Shown here: positions 1 to 6,817 of the stretch, piece after piece
Layout: every line of letters starts with the position of its first letter
Position numbering within the stretch: position 1 is the stretch's first letter
Origin: Legionella genomosp. 1
GTDB lineage: Bacteria > Pseudomonadota > Gammaproteobacteria > Legionellales > Legionellaceae
Direction: 5' to 3'
Assembly: GCA_945865355.1 (NCBI GenBank)
Contig: CAMBDN010000137.1
Coordinates: 1 to 6,817, forward strand
Length of the DNA stretch: 6,817 bases
The notes under the pieces: generated by a model
Databases searched by the model: none
Seen by the model: the letters and a program-made list of their open reading frames with translations, nothing else
What the model was told of the DNA's origin: nothing
Program-made: the position numbers and the translations under genes

Positions 1-2718
1 CCTATTTATGAAGCAGTCAGTGACGGCCAATTTCCGAATGGAATTGAATACTATTTACCTCTGTTTTTTGAGAAAACCGCTACTATTTTTGATTATTTGC
101 CGGCTACATCGTCAATCTGTCTAATCGAAGCTATTCCAGAGCAGGCTGAACAATTTTGGCTAGAGCTCAATACCAGGCACCAGCAACTTGGATTTGACAT
201 TTCGCGTCCATTGCTTCCACCTTCCAAGTGTTTTTTAACACCAACGGAACTTTTGACCCAGGCAAATCAATACAAGCAGTTGCGTGTTCATCGCAAACCC
301 ATTCAAAAAAAAGGCGCTGTTTATAATTTCAACGTCGACGAACCGCTTTCATTACCGGTCGAACGTCAGGCACAACAACCATTGGCGCGCTTAGCTACAT
401 TCCTGGAACAAAAGGATCGGCGCTATTTAATCGTTGTTGAAAGCGCTGGCCGTCGTGAAGTGCTTCTTGATTTACTGAAACCCAGCAACATTACACCAAA
501 GCCACAACCATCTTGGTCTACGTTTCTTGCAGATACTGCAATGATCAATATCACCGTAGGTCCTCTCATTGATGGTACGCAACTAACAGACCCATCCATC
601 GCAATCATTGTTGAAGCACAACTTTTTGGCGATCAAAGCGTACCACAACGTCGAGCAAACCAAAAAACAGTTGATCCTGACTTAATCATCCGTGATTTAG
701 CTGAACTACGCATCGGTGCTCCCGTTGTCCACTTGCAATTTGGGGTCGGCCGGTACCAAGGATTGAAATACATTGACGACAATAATAATGCCAATGAATT
801 TTTAATATTAGCCTACGCGGGTGAAGACAAAATTTATGTCCCAGTCACATCGTTACATTTTATCAGTCGCTACACCGGTGCCGACGCAGAACATGCGCCC
901 TTGCATCGCTTAGGCAGTGACCAATGGCAAAAAGAAAAGAAAAAAGCAGCCGAAAAGATCCATGATGTTGCCATCGAATTACTAGATATTTATGCGCGAC
1001 GAGAAGCAAAACCTGGCCATGTCTATGAGTTCAATCCCAATGACTACCAACGATTTGCGAGCGGCTTTCCCTTTACCGAAACAACGGATCAACTACAAGC
1101 TGTTACCCAAATTATTAAAGATATGCAATCACCACGTCCAATGGATAGACTCATTTGCGGCGATGTTGGTTTTGGGAAAACCGAAGTGGCCATGCGTGCC
1201 GCCTTCATTGCGGTACAAAATGGTAAACAAGTTTGTGTGCTAGTCCCTACTACCTTACTGGCCGGTCAACATTTTGAAACATTTCGCGACCGTTTTGCAG
1301 AATTTCCGATTAATATCGAATTGCTTTCGAGATTTCGCAGCACAAAGGAATCCGATACAGTTGTACAGGCGTTACAAAGTGGTCGAGTTGATATTGTCAT
1401 TGGTACTCATAAATTATTTCAAAGAGATATCCGTTTTCACAATTTAGGGTTATTGATCATTGATGAAGAACATCGCTTTGGAGTGAAGCAAAAAGAACAT
1501 ATTAAATCCATGCGCACCAACGTTGATATTCTGTCAATGACTGCAACGCCCATCCCACGTACACTGAATATGGCCATGGCAGGGATCCGTGATATTTCAC
1601 TGATTGCTACCCCGCCGGCTAAACGATTAGCGATCAAAACCTTTTGGCAAGAGACCAATGATTCGCTATTACGCGAAGCAATTTTACGCGAGATTCTTCG
1701 TGGTGGTCAGGTATTTTTCCTGCATAACAACGTACAAACCATCGCGCGCGTTTGCCAAGATTTACAAACGCTGGTACCTGAGGCTAAAATTCATAACGCT
1801 CATGGTCAAATGCGTGAGCGTGAATTAGAAAAAATCATGTCTGATTTCTACCACCATCGCTTTAACGTCTTGGTATGTACCACCATCATCGAAACAGGTA
1901 TCGATATACCAACAGCCAATACCATTATTATTGATAGAGCCGATAAATTTGGCTTAGCCCAACTCCACCAATTAAGAGGGCGTGTCGGTCGCTCACATCA
2001 CCAAGCATATGCCTATTTATTAACTCCAAATGAAAAGTTATTAACTGCCGATGCCGTTAAACGCCTTGAAGCAATTGTATCATTAGAAGATTTAGGTGCC
2101 GGCTTCACCTTAGCTACTCACGATATGGAAATTCGTGGTGCCGGCGAATTATTGGGAGAAGATCAAAGCGGAAATATGCACGCCATTGGTTTTACCCTAT
2201 TTATGGAAATGCTAGATAGAGCAGTCAGTGATTTAAGAGCAGGTCGAACACCTGCGCTCGCAGCCCCCATGCACCAAGGCCCCGAAATAGACTTACGTCT
2301 AAGTGCAATTATTCCTGATGACTATATCGGAGACATACACACCCGACTTATCATGTATAAGCGCATTGCCAATGCGAAAGACAAAGAAGAATTACAGAAG
2401 TTACAAGTCGAGCTGATTGATCGTTTTGGGCTGTTACCACAGCAGGTTAAACACTTGTTATTAGTGACCGAACTTAAATTTTTAGCGGCTAATTTAGGCG
2501 TTGCTCGTATTAATGCATCAGCCCAACATGGAAAAATTGAGTTCTCTGACCAACCCAATATCAATGCAGGCGAGCTCATTAACTTGATCCAATTGCACCC
2601 CAAACGCTACCAACTCGACGGTCCAACACGTCTGCGTTTCACCTTGGACAGCACCGCACATGATGAGCGTATTCATGAGATTAATCGATTGCTAATGAAA
2701 TTGAAAATATTGCCCTAA
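1..2718 (+). CDS. mfd: Transcription-repair coupling factor Mfd (5'-truncated by window edge)
   Basis: Mfd is a cytoplasmic ATP-driven DNA translocase that pushes stalled RNA polymerase off template lesions and recruits UvrA for nucleotide excision repair. The frame is open from base 1 with no stop, so the gene starts outside the window. The 905 visible residues align with E. coli Mfd (1148 residues) from about residue 245 on, starting in the UvrB-like module (GIEYYLPLFFE). Numbering from base 1, the RNA-polymerase-interacting CarD-like domain lies at about 238-295 (VVHLQFGVGRYQGL). The helicase core follows: Walker A GDVGFGKT at 387-394, DEEH box at 488-491, TATPIPRTLNMAM near 514, and the second RecA lobe with TTIIETGIDIPTAN and QLRGRVGRSHHQAY near 657-671. 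The C-terminal TRCF domain (LPDD-like PDDYIGDIHTRL, then VELIDRFGLLP) ends at a TAA. A TTG at 97 is not the start, because conserved Mfd sequence precedes it. No frameshift or lost motif is seen. Identification is certain for the visible part. Confidence 0.97.
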   Translation, partial: PIYEAVSDGQFPNGIEYYLPLFFEKTATIFDYLPATSSICLIEAIPEQAEQFWLELNTRHQQLGFDISRPLLPPSKCFLTPTELLTQANQYKQLRVHRKPIQKKGAVYNFNVDEPLSLPVERQAQQPLARLATFLEQKDRRYLIVVESAGRREVLLDLLKPSNITPKPQPSWSTFLADTAMINITVGPLIDGTQLTDPSIAIIVEAQLFGDQSVPQRRANQKTVDPDLIIRDLAELRIGAPVVHLQFGVGRYQGLKYIDDNNNANEFLILAYAGEDKIYVPVTSLHFISRYTGADAEHAPLHRLGSDQWQKEKKKAAEKIHDVAIELLDIYARREAKPGHVYEFNPNDYQRFASGFPFTETTDQLQAVTQIIKDMQSPRPMDRLICGDVGFGKTEVAMRAAFIAVQNGKQVCVLVPTTLLAGQHFETFRDRFAEFPINIELLSRFRSTKESDTVVQALQSGRVDIVIGTHKLFQRDIRFHNLGLLIIDEEHRFGVKQKEHIKSMRTNVDILSMTATPIPRTLNMAMAGIRDISLIATPPAKRLAIKTFWQETNDSLLREAILREILRGGQVFFLHNNVQTIARVCQDLQTLVPEAKIHNAHGQMRERELEKIMSDFYHHRFNVLVCTTIIETGIDIPTANTIIIDRADKFGLAQLHQLRGRVGRSHHQAYAYLLTPNEKLLTADAVKRLEAIVSLEDLGAGFTLATHDMEIRGAGELLGEDQSGNMHAIGFTLFMEMLDRAVSDLRAGRTPALAAPMHQGPEIDLRLSAIIPDDYIGDIHTRLIMYKRIANAKDKEELQKLQVELIDRFGLLPQQVKHLLLVTELKFLAANLGVARINASAQHGKIEFSDQPNINAGELINLIQLHPKRYQLDGPTRLRFTLDSTAHDERIHEINRLLMKLKILP

Positions 2719-2725
2719 CCTTATA

Positions 2726-2747
2726 CTGTAGCCCGTGCGGGCTACAG
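2726..2747. repeat. GTAGCCCG palindrome between mfd and tldD
   Basis: Two 10-base arms, CTGTAGCCCG and CGGGCTACAG, are perfect reverse complements separated by only TG. As RNA this folds to a 9-bp stem with a GTGC loop on either strand. It begins 7 bases after the mfd stop and ends 19 bases before the tldD stop, in the gap between converging genes. Neither strand has a run of T after the stem, so it is not a textbook intrinsic terminator, although it could still stop or protect both transcripts. GTAGCCCG...CGGGCTAC arms are known from dispersed repeats in gammaproteobacteria, so a solo REP-like unit is likely; only one copy is visible here. Confidence 0.7.
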
Positions 2748-2766
2748 TTCTGACACATGCGTCCAG

Positions 2767-4206
2767 TTAACGCGTGCCACCAACAGTCAGCGTATCAATT
2801 TTTAACGTCGGTTGGCCTACACCTACCGGCACAGATTGCCCATCTTTACCGCATACCCCAATACCGCTATCCAGGGATAAATCATTACCAACCATACTAA
2901 TTTTCTTCATCACCTCAGGCCCATTTCCTATTAAAGTTGCACCTTTGACTGGCCGAGTCACTTTTCCATCTTCTATGAGATAGGCTTCACTGGCGGAAAA
3001 TACAAATTGTCCAGAGGTAATATCTACCTGACCTCCACCAAAATTAACCGCATATAGTCCCCGTTTCACCGAGCGAATAATTTCCTCAGGATCATGCTGG
3101 CCCGCCAGCATATAAGTATTCGTCATTCTGGGCATTGGAACATGAGCGTAAGATTCACGCCGGCAATTACCTGTAAGGTCCATCCCCATCAATTTGGCGT
3201 TTAATTTATCCTGCATGTAATTTACCAGCACACCTTTATCGATCAAGGTAGTGCATTGCGTTGGCGTACCCTCATCATCCACCGTCAATGAGCCGCGGCG
3301 GTCCGTTAGCGTACCGTTATCAACCACAGTAACCTCGGGGGCAGCTACTTGATGACCAAGACGGCCGGAGAATGCTGACAAGCCTTTACGGTTAAAATCC
3401 CCTTCCAAACCATGCCCCACTGCTTCATGAAGTAATACACCAGGCCAACCAGGTCCTAAAACCACGGGCATCATTCCTGCCGGGGCATCCATTGCATCCA
3501 AATTTATCAAAGCTTCACGTACCGCCTCACGAGCAAAGCCTAGTGCGCGGTCTTGTTCCAGGAAGTACTCATAACCAACACGTCCCCCGCCTCCCGTTCG
3601 CGCCGATTCTCGTCGTCCCTTGTCTTCAACAATTACACTGACATTAACACTGACTAACGGTCGCACGTCCGCAATCATCTGGCCATGCATACCGGCAATC
3701 ATGACCACTTCATAACAACCACTTAACGAAGCATTCACTTGGATAACCCGAGGGTCTACCCGCCTAGCCTCTTTATCAATAGCCTCAAGCAATGCAATCT
3801 TCTCTTGCTTACTCATACCTTCAATAGGGTTTATTCCTGGATAGCGAATAATGGGTGAGCTGGCTATTTTTACGGATTGCGGCGTTTGTCCACCACTGAA
3901 TGCAATAGAACGTGCGGCAGCAGCAGCCCTTTCCATTGCTGGCAATAGAATATCATCACAATATGCGTAACCCGTTTTATCCCCACTCACTGCACGAATA
4001 CCTACGCCGCGATCAATCGAGTAGGAACCGCTTTTCACTTCTGAATCTTCCAAATACCATGATTCATAGCTACAGCTTTGGAAATAAAGATCGGCATCAT
4101 CAATGTGACGACTCATCATCGAGCGAATTAATTTATCGATGCCTGACTCATCGATAGACGCTGGTTTTAACAATACATCTTTGGCAACTGCCAGTGCTAA
4201 TTTCAT
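2767..4206 (-). CDS. tldD: Metalloprotease subunit TldD
   Basis: TldD pairs with TldE (PmbA) to form a cytoplasmic zinc protease that, in E. coli, matures microcin B17 and degrades the CcdA antitoxin. With the chosen ATG the protein has 479 residues, against about 481 in E. coli. The fold's marker segments are all present: DLYFQSCSYESWYLED near 39-54, RTGGGGRVGYEYF near 208-215, the zinc motif HEAVGH at 260-265 followed by GLEGDFNR, TGNCRRESYAHVPMPRMTN near 345-363, and Cys452 in GVCGKDGQSVPVGVGQP, the expected third zinc ligand. An upstream in-frame TTG at 4239 would add 11 residues, but the ATG at 4206 has an AGGT ribosome site six bases before it and gives the family length. The nitrilase gene ends 40 bases upstream with no terminator between them, so the two are probably co-transcribed. 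The tldE partner is not in the window. Confidence 0.96.
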   Translation of the reverse strand: MKLALAVAKDVLLKPASIDESGIDKLIRSMMSRHIDDADLYFQSCSYESWYLEDSEVKSGSYSIDRGVGIRAVSGDKTGYAYCDDILLPAMERAAAAARSIAFSGGQTPQSVKIASSPIIRYPGINPIEGMSKQEKIALLEAIDKEARRVDPRVIQVNASLSGCYEVVMIAGMHGQMIADVRPLVSVNVSVIVEDKGRRESARTGGGGRVGYEYFLEQDRALGFAREAVREALINLDAMDAPAGMMPVVLGPGWPGVLLHEAVGHGLEGDFNRKGLSAFSGRLGHQVAAPEVTVVDNGTLTDRRGSLTVDDEGTPTQCTTLIDKGVLVNYMQDKLNAKLMGMDLTGNCRRESYAHVPMPRMTNTYMLAGQHDPEEIIRSVKRGLYAVNFGGGQVDITSGQFVFSASEAYLIEDGKVTRPVKGATLIGNGPEVMKKISMVGNDLSLDSGIGVCGKDGQSVPVGVGQPTLKIDTLTVGGTR

Positions 4207-4212
4207 AAAATT

Positions 4213-4216
4213 ACCT
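4213..4216 (-). promoter_or_regulatory. Ribosome binding site deciding the tldD start
   Basis: On the minus strand AGGT stands six bases before the ATG at 4206. No comparable site precedes the in-frame TTG at 4239. This supports the shorter, 479-residue TldD. Confidence 0.6.
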
Positions 4217-4246
4217 ATTTTTTTACCGTCATTGGTCAACTATCAA

Positions 4247-5059
4247 TCAAAGCGACAAGACATGGTGCTCATGACAAGGAAATTGCAAACGCATTTGCCG
4301 CAAGCGTGGTAAGTCAATATCCGCAAAAATTATACCTGCTCCCTTATCCAATTCACAAAGTATTTTCCCCCACGGTTCAATCGCCATGCTGTGTCCATGC
4401 GTTTGACGACCATTGGCATGCAAGCCACCTTGATTCGGCGCTAAAACATAACACAAATTCTCAATAGCACGTGCCTTTAGCAAGACTTGCCAGTGAGCCA
4501 TGCCAGTGGCTGCAGTGAAAGCAGCCGGAACTGTAAATAATTCAGCCCCTTTTAAAGCCAATTGCCGATACAATTCTGGAAATCGCAAGTCATAGCATAT
4601 ACTCAAACCAACACGACCGACAGGTGTATCGACCACAACCAGTTGATCACCACGTGCAATAGTTAGCGACTCCTGATGAGCTTCTTCCGCTGATACGCGC
4701 ACATCAAACAAATGTATTTTGTCATAACGCGCTACAAAGACGCCCTGATCATCGAATACCATGCAACTTGCTTTTACCCGTTCATGCGAGTGTTTAATGG
4801 GGATAGAGCCCGCAATAACCCAAAGCTGATAACGCTTCGCAAGCGTGCTGAGCGTATCTTGGATTTTCCCCTGGCCAAAATCTTCTGCGACAGTCAATTT
4901 ATCTTTATCGTTCATACCCATAAATGCAAAATTTTCGGGCAAAACAATCATCAGAGCACCCTCTTTCTGCGCCCTTGCAAAGGAGTGTTCTAGTCCGCGC
5001 AAATTATCGTTAACATTCGCTGAAGAAACCATTTGAACTAAAGCAATACCAGCCATCAT
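4247..5059 (-). CDS. Nitrilase-superfamily carbon-nitrogen hydrolase, Nit1 / deaminated glutathione amidase type
   Basis: Members of this cytoplasmic amidase family hydrolyse small amides with a Glu-Lys-Cys triad; the closest-looking branch (Nit1, E. coli YbeM) cleaves deaminated glutathione, a metabolite-repair reaction. With the chosen start the protein has 270 residues, the usual size. It opens with the typical first strand AGIALVQMVSSANV. The triad is visible as Glu42 in LPENFAFMG, Lys114 in RYDKIHLFD and Cys155 in SICYDLRFPELYR. Further family segments are TVPAAFTAATGMAHW and LLKARAIENLCYVLAPNQGG. The frame stays open upstream to a TTG at 5161, but those 34 extra residues precede the first core strand and do not resemble the family, so I start at the ATG ATG pair (5059 or 5056). 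Only a weak GGGA stands before it. The gene leads an apparent two-gene operon with tldD. The exact substrate is inferred from family only. Confidence 0.9.
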   Translation of the reverse strand: MMAGIALVQMVSSANVNDNLRGLEHSFARAQKEGALMIVLPENFAFMGMNDKDKLTVAEDFGQGKIQDTLSTLAKRYQLWVIAGSIPIKHSHERVKASCMVFDDQGVFVARYDKIHLFDVRVSAEEAHQESLTIARGDQLVVVDTPVGRVGLSICYDLRFPELYRQLALKGAELFTVPAAFTAATGMAHWQVLLKARAIENLCYVLAPNQGGLHANGRQTHGHSMAIEPWGKILCELDKGAGIIFADIDLPRLRQMRLQFPCHEHHVLSL

Positions 5060-5139
5060 TACGTCCCAATCAAACTGCGTAGTTTCGTTGGAGTCATCTA
5101 GAATCGCAACGAGAAATATTTTTAAGGATTGCTCCGATA

Positions 5140-5161
5140 TTACACGATGCCTGCTTGTCAA
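5140..5161 (-). promoter_or_regulatory. Possible promoter of the nitrilase-tldD operon
   Basis: On the minus strand a perfect TTGACA (-35 type) occupies 5156-5161. A TAATAT box follows after 13 bases, which is too short a spacer for a normal sigma-70 promoter. The alternative at 16 bases is TATCGG, a poor -10. It lies about 80-100 bases ahead of the chosen nitrilase start, in a plausible place, but the spacing problem keeps this tentative. The TTG of TTGACA is also the most upstream possible start codon of the nitrilase frame. Confidence 0.25.
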
Positions 5162-5211
5162 GAAAGATGCATGCAGTTAGACTTGAAAGTTCGATAAGTA
5201 AGCCCCATATA

Positions 5212-5220
5212 TGTTATACT
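5212..5220 (+). promoter_or_regulatory. Extended -10 promoter element for yccA
   Basis: The bases TGTTATACT form an extended -10 box (TG, one base, then TATACT, five of six matches to TATAAT), placed 25 bases ahead of the yccA ATG. No good -35 sits 17 bases upstream (CGATAA at 5192-5197), which is typical of extended -10 promoters that do not rely on one. A TTGAAA at 5183-5188 is too far away (26 bases). The start of transcription would fall near 5227, giving a short leader that still contains the ribosome site. Confidence 0.5.
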
Positions 5221-5235
5221 TAATATTAATCACCT

Positions 5236-5239
5236 GGAG
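5236..5239 (+). promoter_or_regulatory. Ribosome binding site of yccA
   Basis: GGAG, six bases before the ATG at 5246, is a strong Shine-Dalgarno match and fixes the yccA start. The N-terminus it gives (through KVLRNTYMLL) aligns with E. coli YccA. Confidence 0.75.
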
Positions 5240-5245
5240 TTATTC

Positions 5246-5923
5246 ATGAACAGAAATGACGTTTCAGTACTTAGTCGCAGTGGAGAATCAGCCCTAGCGA
5301 CCAATAAAGTGTTGCGAAACACCTACATGTTACTTGGCCTGACATTTCTATTTAGCTCATTTACAGCATACGCGTCGTTTGCAGCAAACACGCGGCCAAT
5401 GAATCCACTGTTCTTTATTGCGGGTATCTATGGTCTGATGATCCTAACTAATGCTCTTAAAAACAGCGTATGGGGCTTGCTAAGTGTTTTCGCATTTACT
5501 GGCTTTTTAGGCTATTCATTAGGTCCCATCTTAAATCTTTACATCCATGGCTTTAGCAATGGAACGCAAATTGTAACGACCGCACTGGGTGGTACTGGCT
5601 TAATATTCTTTGCTTTATCAGCTTACGTATTAACGACTCGCAAAGACTTCAGCTACATGGGTGGCTTCCTGTTTGTTGGCGTGATGCTTGCTTTTCTAGC
5701 CATGATAGCTAACTTTTTCTTCCAAATACCAGCGTTATCATTAGGAATATCAGCAGCATTCGTACTGATTTCTTCCGGATTAATTCTCTTTCAAACCAGT
5801 GAAATTATCCACGGTGGTGAAACGAATTATATATCTGCTACCGTTTCACTGTTTGTTTCAATATACAATTTGTTCCTAAGCCTGCTTCAACTACTAGGCG
5901 CATTCGCAGGTAACCGCGATTAA
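5246..5923 (+). CDS. yccA: YccA, Bax-inhibitor-1 family inner-membrane protein
   Basis: In E. coli, YccA is a substrate and modulator of the membrane protease FtsH, interacting with HflKC and protecting the SecY translocon from degradation when it is jammed. The 225-residue product (E. coli 219) has a hydrophilic N-terminal tail of about 25 residues, the part that E. coli FtsH grips. About seven hydrophobic segments follow, near 26-46, 54-70, 76-100, 107-130, 137-157, 164-183 and 196-220. Signature stretches shared with E. coli YccA include KVLRNTYMLL, FAFTGFLGYSLGPILN, SAYVLTTRKDFS, ILISSG-like VLISSGLILF and EIIHGGETNYISATVSL. The gene stands alone: it diverges from the nitrilase operon on one side and converges with the korB-type gene on the other, with its own promoter and ribosome site. 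The function is assigned by similarity; the FtsH link is established only for the E. coli protein. Confidence 0.95.
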   Translation: MNRNDVSVLSRSGESALATNKVLRNTYMLLGLTFLFSSFTAYASFAANTRPMNPLFFIAGIYGLMILTNALKNSVWGLLSVFAFTGFLGYSLGPILNLYIHGFSNGTQIVTTALGGTGLIFFALSAYVLTTRKDFSYMGGFLFVGVMLAFLAMIANFFFQIPALSLGISAAFVLISSGLILFQTSEIIHGGETNYISATVSLFVSIYNLFLSLLQLLGAFAGNRD

Positions 5924-5933
5924 TATATAAAGT

Positions 5934-5974
5934 CCTTCTCCCGCTTGCGGGAGAAGGTGCCTAAGGCAGATGAG
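5934..5974. repeat. Two-hairpin REP-like element between yccA and the korB-type gene
   Basis: The first hairpin has perfect 11-base arms, CCTTCTCCCGC at 5934-5944 and GCGGGAGAAGG at 5947-5957, around TT. A small second hairpin follows at once, TGCC-TAA-GGCA at 5958-5968, then GATGAG. The layout (CTCCCGCTTGCGGGAG, then a smaller GC hairpin, then GATGAG) matches a dispersed repeat family I know from gammaproteobacterial genomes, with the second hairpin partly decayed. It begins 10 bases after the yccA stop and lies in a convergent gap. There is no T-run on either side, so terminator activity is possible but not shown; a role in mRNA 3'-end protection is equally possible. Confidence 0.7.
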
Positions 5975-6006
5975 TGCACTACCAAACCCACAAACACACA
6001 ACCAAA

Positions 6007-6817
6007 TCACCCCTGCTGCCAACTAGCCCTAGCTCTATACAACGCCGATAAATCATGAGCTGTTTTCTTAAACTCAGCTTTCAATTCAAATGTATCGCGC
6101 TCTTGTTGATAATAGACACCCAATGGCACCGGATATTCCGGAAAGGTTAAACTTGCAAGTTGCATAGCGGCCATATAGTTAGCAGAATCATGGAGATGCT
6201 CACCCGCTTCATGTCGTGGCACGCGCTGCAATTGTTGATCACGTGGAGTGAGAGCCCATTCTTGCTCTACTCCGTAAACCAAAGGCTGACCTTCCTGCAG
6301 CAACACCGTATGATCTGCACGATTCGTTTTAAGCGCAAACGCATCAAATGCACCATTATTAAAGATATTACAGTCCTGATAAATTTCAATAAACGCACAA
6401 CCCTTGTGTTCATGCGCTTTTTTTATTATTTCAGCTAAATGATTAGGATCTTTATCGACAGCACGTGCTACAAAACTAGCGCCTGCAGCTAGCGCCAAGG
6501 TCAATGGATTTAAAGGTTGATTGGTCACCCCTTGAGGCGATGTTTTTGTCACTTGCCCCTTTTGTGAGGTGGGGGAAAATTGCCCTTTGGTTAAACCATA
6601 CACTTGGTTATTTACTAATAAAATTTTGAGATTCACGTTGCGGCGCAAACAATGAATCAAGTGGTTCCCACCAATACTTAACGCATCACCGTCGCCAGTA
6701 ATTACCCAAACACAGAGATCGTCTCGAAGCGCCTTAAGCCCGGTAGCAACAGCCAAAGCTCGTCCATGAATCGTATGAAAGCCATAGGTATTCATATAAT
6801 AAGGTAACCGGCCAGCA
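6007..6817 (-). CDS. korB: 2-oxoacid:ferredoxin oxidoreductase, beta subunit (KorB type), N-terminus beyond window edge
   Basis: The beta subunit binds thiamine diphosphate and, with a fused gamma-alpha subunit (KorA), converts a 2-oxoacid such as 2-oxoglutarate plus CoA to acyl-CoA, CO2 and reduced ferredoxin. The frame is open to the right edge: residues AGRLPYY precede the ATG at 6795, which is therefore internal. The 269 visible residues are the C-terminal three quarters or so of a roughly 340-370-residue family. Counting from that internal ATG, the thiamine-diphosphate motif runs from GDGDALSIGGNH (34-45) to NN at 62-63, followed by QVYGLTKGQFSPTS; the conserved SPQGVTNQPLNPLTLALAAGASFVAR and FIEIYQDCNIFNNGAFD come after. 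The N-terminal cysteines that bind a [4Fe-4S] cluster would lie outside the window. The korA partner, normally just upstream, would also be off the right edge. 2-Oxoglutarate is the likely substrate, but pyruvate or another 2-oxoacid cannot be excluded. Confidence 0.92.
   Translation of the reverse strand, partial: AGRLPYYMNTYGFHTIHGRALAVATGLKALRDDLCVWVITGDGDALSIGGNHLIHCLRRNVNLKILLVNNQVYGLTKGQFSPTSQKGQVTKTSPQGVTNQPLNPLTLALAAGASFVARAVDKDPNHLAEIIKKAHEHKGCAFIEIYQDCNIFNNGAFDAFALKTNRADHTVLLQEGQPLVYGVEQEWALTPRDQQLQRVPRHEAGEHLHDSANYMAAMQLASLTFPEYPVPLGVYYQQERDTFELKAEFKKTAHDLSALYRARASWQQG

Noticed and set aside
97..99. TTG as the start codon of mfd
   Set aside because: The frame continues upstream to base 1 with residues that match the E. 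coli Mfd UvrB-like module, so the gene is simply cut by the window edge.
3912..4157. Open frames on the opposite strand within tldD, and similar ones within mfd, the nitrilase and the korB-type gene
   Set aside because: They lie wholly inside well-identified genes, have no recognisable family features or ribosome sites, and have low-complexity or implausible composition; they are frame shadows.
5084..5117. Imperfect inverted repeat (TTTCGTTG ... CAACGAGAAA) in the nitrilase leader
   Set aside because: Only about five continuous base pairs pair cleanly across a 16-base loop, and no riboswitch or attenuator features accompany it; chance is sufficient.
5168..5175. TGCATGCA palindrome in the divergent control region
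   Set aside because: An 8-base palindrome is too short and common to be called an operator without a second copy or a known regulator.
6793..6795. ATG as the start codon of the korB-type gene
   Set aside because: The preceding in-frame residues (GRLPYY) belong to the conserved LPYYMNTYGFHTIHG stretch of the family, so this methionine is internal and the gene runs off the window.
1..6817. Search for an undescribed system, mobile element, CRISPR array, tRNA or phage genes
   Set aside because: Every substantial stretch is explained by conserved housekeeping or metabolic genes and short gaps; no direct-repeat arrays, transposase, integrase or RNA-gene signatures were seen.

Overview
The window looks like ordinary chromosomal DNA of a moderately AT-rich gammaproteobacterium. 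Three gene products (Mfd, TldD, YccA) can be read almost residue for residue against their Escherichia coli counterparts as I remember them, while codon use is more A/T-rich than in E. coli. Together with the nitrilase-tldD pair and a KorB-type oxidoreductase, this would fit a Legionella/Coxiella-like or other environmental gammaproteobacterium. That placement is a guess; no 16S rRNA or other taxonomic marker is present.

Layout from left to right. (1) 1-2718, + strand: the 3' four fifths of mfd, the transcription-repair coupling factor; its start lies off the left edge. (2) 2719-2766: a short gap between converging genes that holds a near-perfect palindrome with GTAGCCCG arms. (3) 2767-4206, - strand: tldD, a metalloprotease subunit. 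(4) 4247-5059, - strand: a nitrilase-superfamily amidase of the Nit1/deaminated-glutathione-amidase type, 40 bases upstream of tldD and almost certainly in one operon with it. (5) 5060-5245: a divergent control region serving the nitrilase-tldD operon leftward and yccA rightward, with an extended -10 promoter for yccA. (6) 5246-5923, + strand: yccA, a seven-helix inner-membrane protein of the Bax-inhibitor-1 family. (7) 5924-6006: a second convergent gap with a two-hairpin REP-like element. (8) 6007-6817, - strand: the C-terminal part of a 2-oxoacid:ferredoxin oxidoreductase beta subunit (KorB type); its start lies off the right edge.

The genes do not form one pathway. Mfd acts in DNA repair at stalled RNA polymerase. 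TldD (with a TldE/PmbA partner not seen here) and YccA (a modulator of the FtsH protease) both relate to proteolysis, and the nitrilase is likely a metabolite-repair amidase. The KorB-type subunit belongs to ferredoxin-linked central carbon metabolism. The most notable points are the KorB-type enzyme in a gammaproteobacterial setting and the two unrelated palindromic elements, one in each convergent gap. I see no mobile element, CRISPR array, tRNA, rRNA or sign of an undescribed system. No gene-free stretch exceeds 300 bases.
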